A DNA stretch of 64,000 bases. Source: Leptotrichia trevisanii DSM 22070. Lineage in GTDB: Bacteria; Fusobacteriota; Fusobacteriia; Fusobacteriales; Leptotrichiaceae. The notes below the pieces were generated by a model, which was given only the letters and a program-made list of their open reading frames with translations, was not told where the DNA came from and ran no database searches. Below are positions 63,618-64,000 of this stretch, one piece after another. The position numbers and the translations under genes were made by a program. Location: the NCBI RefSeq assembly GCF_000482505.1, contig NZ_AXVL01000010.1, forward strand, positions 53,187 through 117,186. The letters run 5' to 3'. Each line of letters opens with the position of its first letter. The first letter of the stretch is position 1.

Positions 63618-64000
63618 TCATTTTTCAGTTGTCAAGGGACAGTTAAAGAGAGAGATTACCAGGTTTTCAATATTTTTTACGTCATATTGATAGTTGGCCA
63701 ATCTTCTTTTTAATGTCAAATGTTTCAATTTCTCATCAAATTTTGTTAAATTGTAGCAAAATTTCCTTACCGTCGAAAAATTTATTATTGCATTGTCCTT
63801 TTTACTCAGAGATAAATCTTCCCTGAAGTGAACATCCAGTACCCAATGAAGACTGTTTTCTATTTCCCAGTGTTCCCTTATTATTTTTAAAAATTCTTCC
63901 GCCGAAAGTTCCAGATCGGATATATAATATCTTTTTCCCCTTGTTTCATCATCACCAGTTTCACGATAATTTTCCACCATTATTATCGACTTCAGATTTT
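63618..64000 (-). CDS. ISAs1-family transposase, C-terminal part (runs off the window)
   Basis: The minus-strand frame is open from the window edge to the stop at 63618. It begins LKSIIMVENYRETGDDETRGKRYYISDLELSAEEF and contains IIREHWEIENSLHWVLDVHFREDLS, with the catalytic Glu and the LDVxFREDxS block of ISAs1 transposases. It differs clearly in sequence from the transposase at 62409, so it is a second, independent element in opposite orientation. The N-terminal part lies beyond the window. Confidence 0.85.
   Translation of the reverse strand, partial: NLKSIIMVENYRETGDDETRGKRYYISDLELSAEEFLKIIREHWEIENSLHWVLDVHFREDLSLSKKDNAIINFSTVRKFCYNLTKFDEKLKHLTLKRRLANYQYDVKNIENLVISLFNCPLTTEK

Overview
The window is very AT-rich, densely coded bacterial DNA with strong AGGAGG-type ribosome binding sites, TTGACA/TATAAT promoters and many U-tailed hairpin terminators. 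Its gene set (PTS EIICB plus a GH4 6-phospho-alpha-glucosidase, a U32/trmD/rimM block, YetF-like membrane proteins, ISAs1-type insertion sequences) best fits a fusobacterium, probably Leptotrichia. That assignment is an inference from gene content and was not tested by any search.

Layout. 1-2.9 kb: end of trpS, two CPBP membrane proteases, and a PadR regulator with a palindromic operator. 3.1-8.0 kb: a bacteriocin-type secretion cassette (double-glycine precursor, small membrane protein, C39-peptidase ABC exporter, membrane fusion protein). Its promoter has an 11-G run between -35 and -10, and the cassette is bracketed by a broken partial trmD copy and the intact trmD. 8.1-14.6 kb, minus strand: gamma-carbonic-anhydrase-like protein, trmD, rimM, a DhaM-like protein, an RNA methyltransferase, an O-antigen-ligase-like protein and a U32 protein. 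14.7-15.6 kb: non-coding, with a dispersed repeat. 15.6-24.0 kb: DUF3290/DUF421 pair; a GrpE-like / Hsp70 / J-like membrane chaperone set; a half-size HsdS with a methyltransferase-dead HsdM-like partner; an EEP hydrolase. 24.1-31.0 kb: alpha-glucoside use (EIICB, GntR regulator, GH4, GH13, HAD phosphatase), with a small-RNA or small-peptide leader before the GH13 gene. 31.1-32.4 kb: a Rep_3-type initiator-like gene with two 27-bp palindromes. 32.5-40.3 kb: one long operon (TIM-barrel-like protein, PTS EIIB and EIIC, GrdB-like protein, a dead and an active M42 peptidase, a glycosylasparaginase-like hydrolase, an M20 dipeptidase). 40.4-42.7 kb: a toxin-antitoxin locus whose toxin is split by the dispersed repeat, tandem lipoproteins, and ogt. 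43-51 kb: small exported proteins, several with SH3-like domains, rarA, and a PD-(D/E)XK-like protein. 51-52.6 kb: purH.

53.0-61.8 kb is the most striking part: five tightly coupled plus-strand genes. They encode a protein ending in a cold-shock-like OB fold, a large protein ending in a GrpE-like domain, a divergent Hsp70, an all-helical protein of unknown function, and an NB-ARC-like STAND NTPase whose N-terminal helical part carries an R-N-x4-H motif reminiscent of HEPN RNases. The island follows purH and is followed by IS remnants, a complete ISAs1 element with a 9-bp target duplication, and a second ISAs1 transposase at the window edge. My best candidate for an undescribed system is this Hsp70-STAND operon, possibly a chaperone-gated defence or stress-response module. 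The function is inferred from domain architecture and context only.
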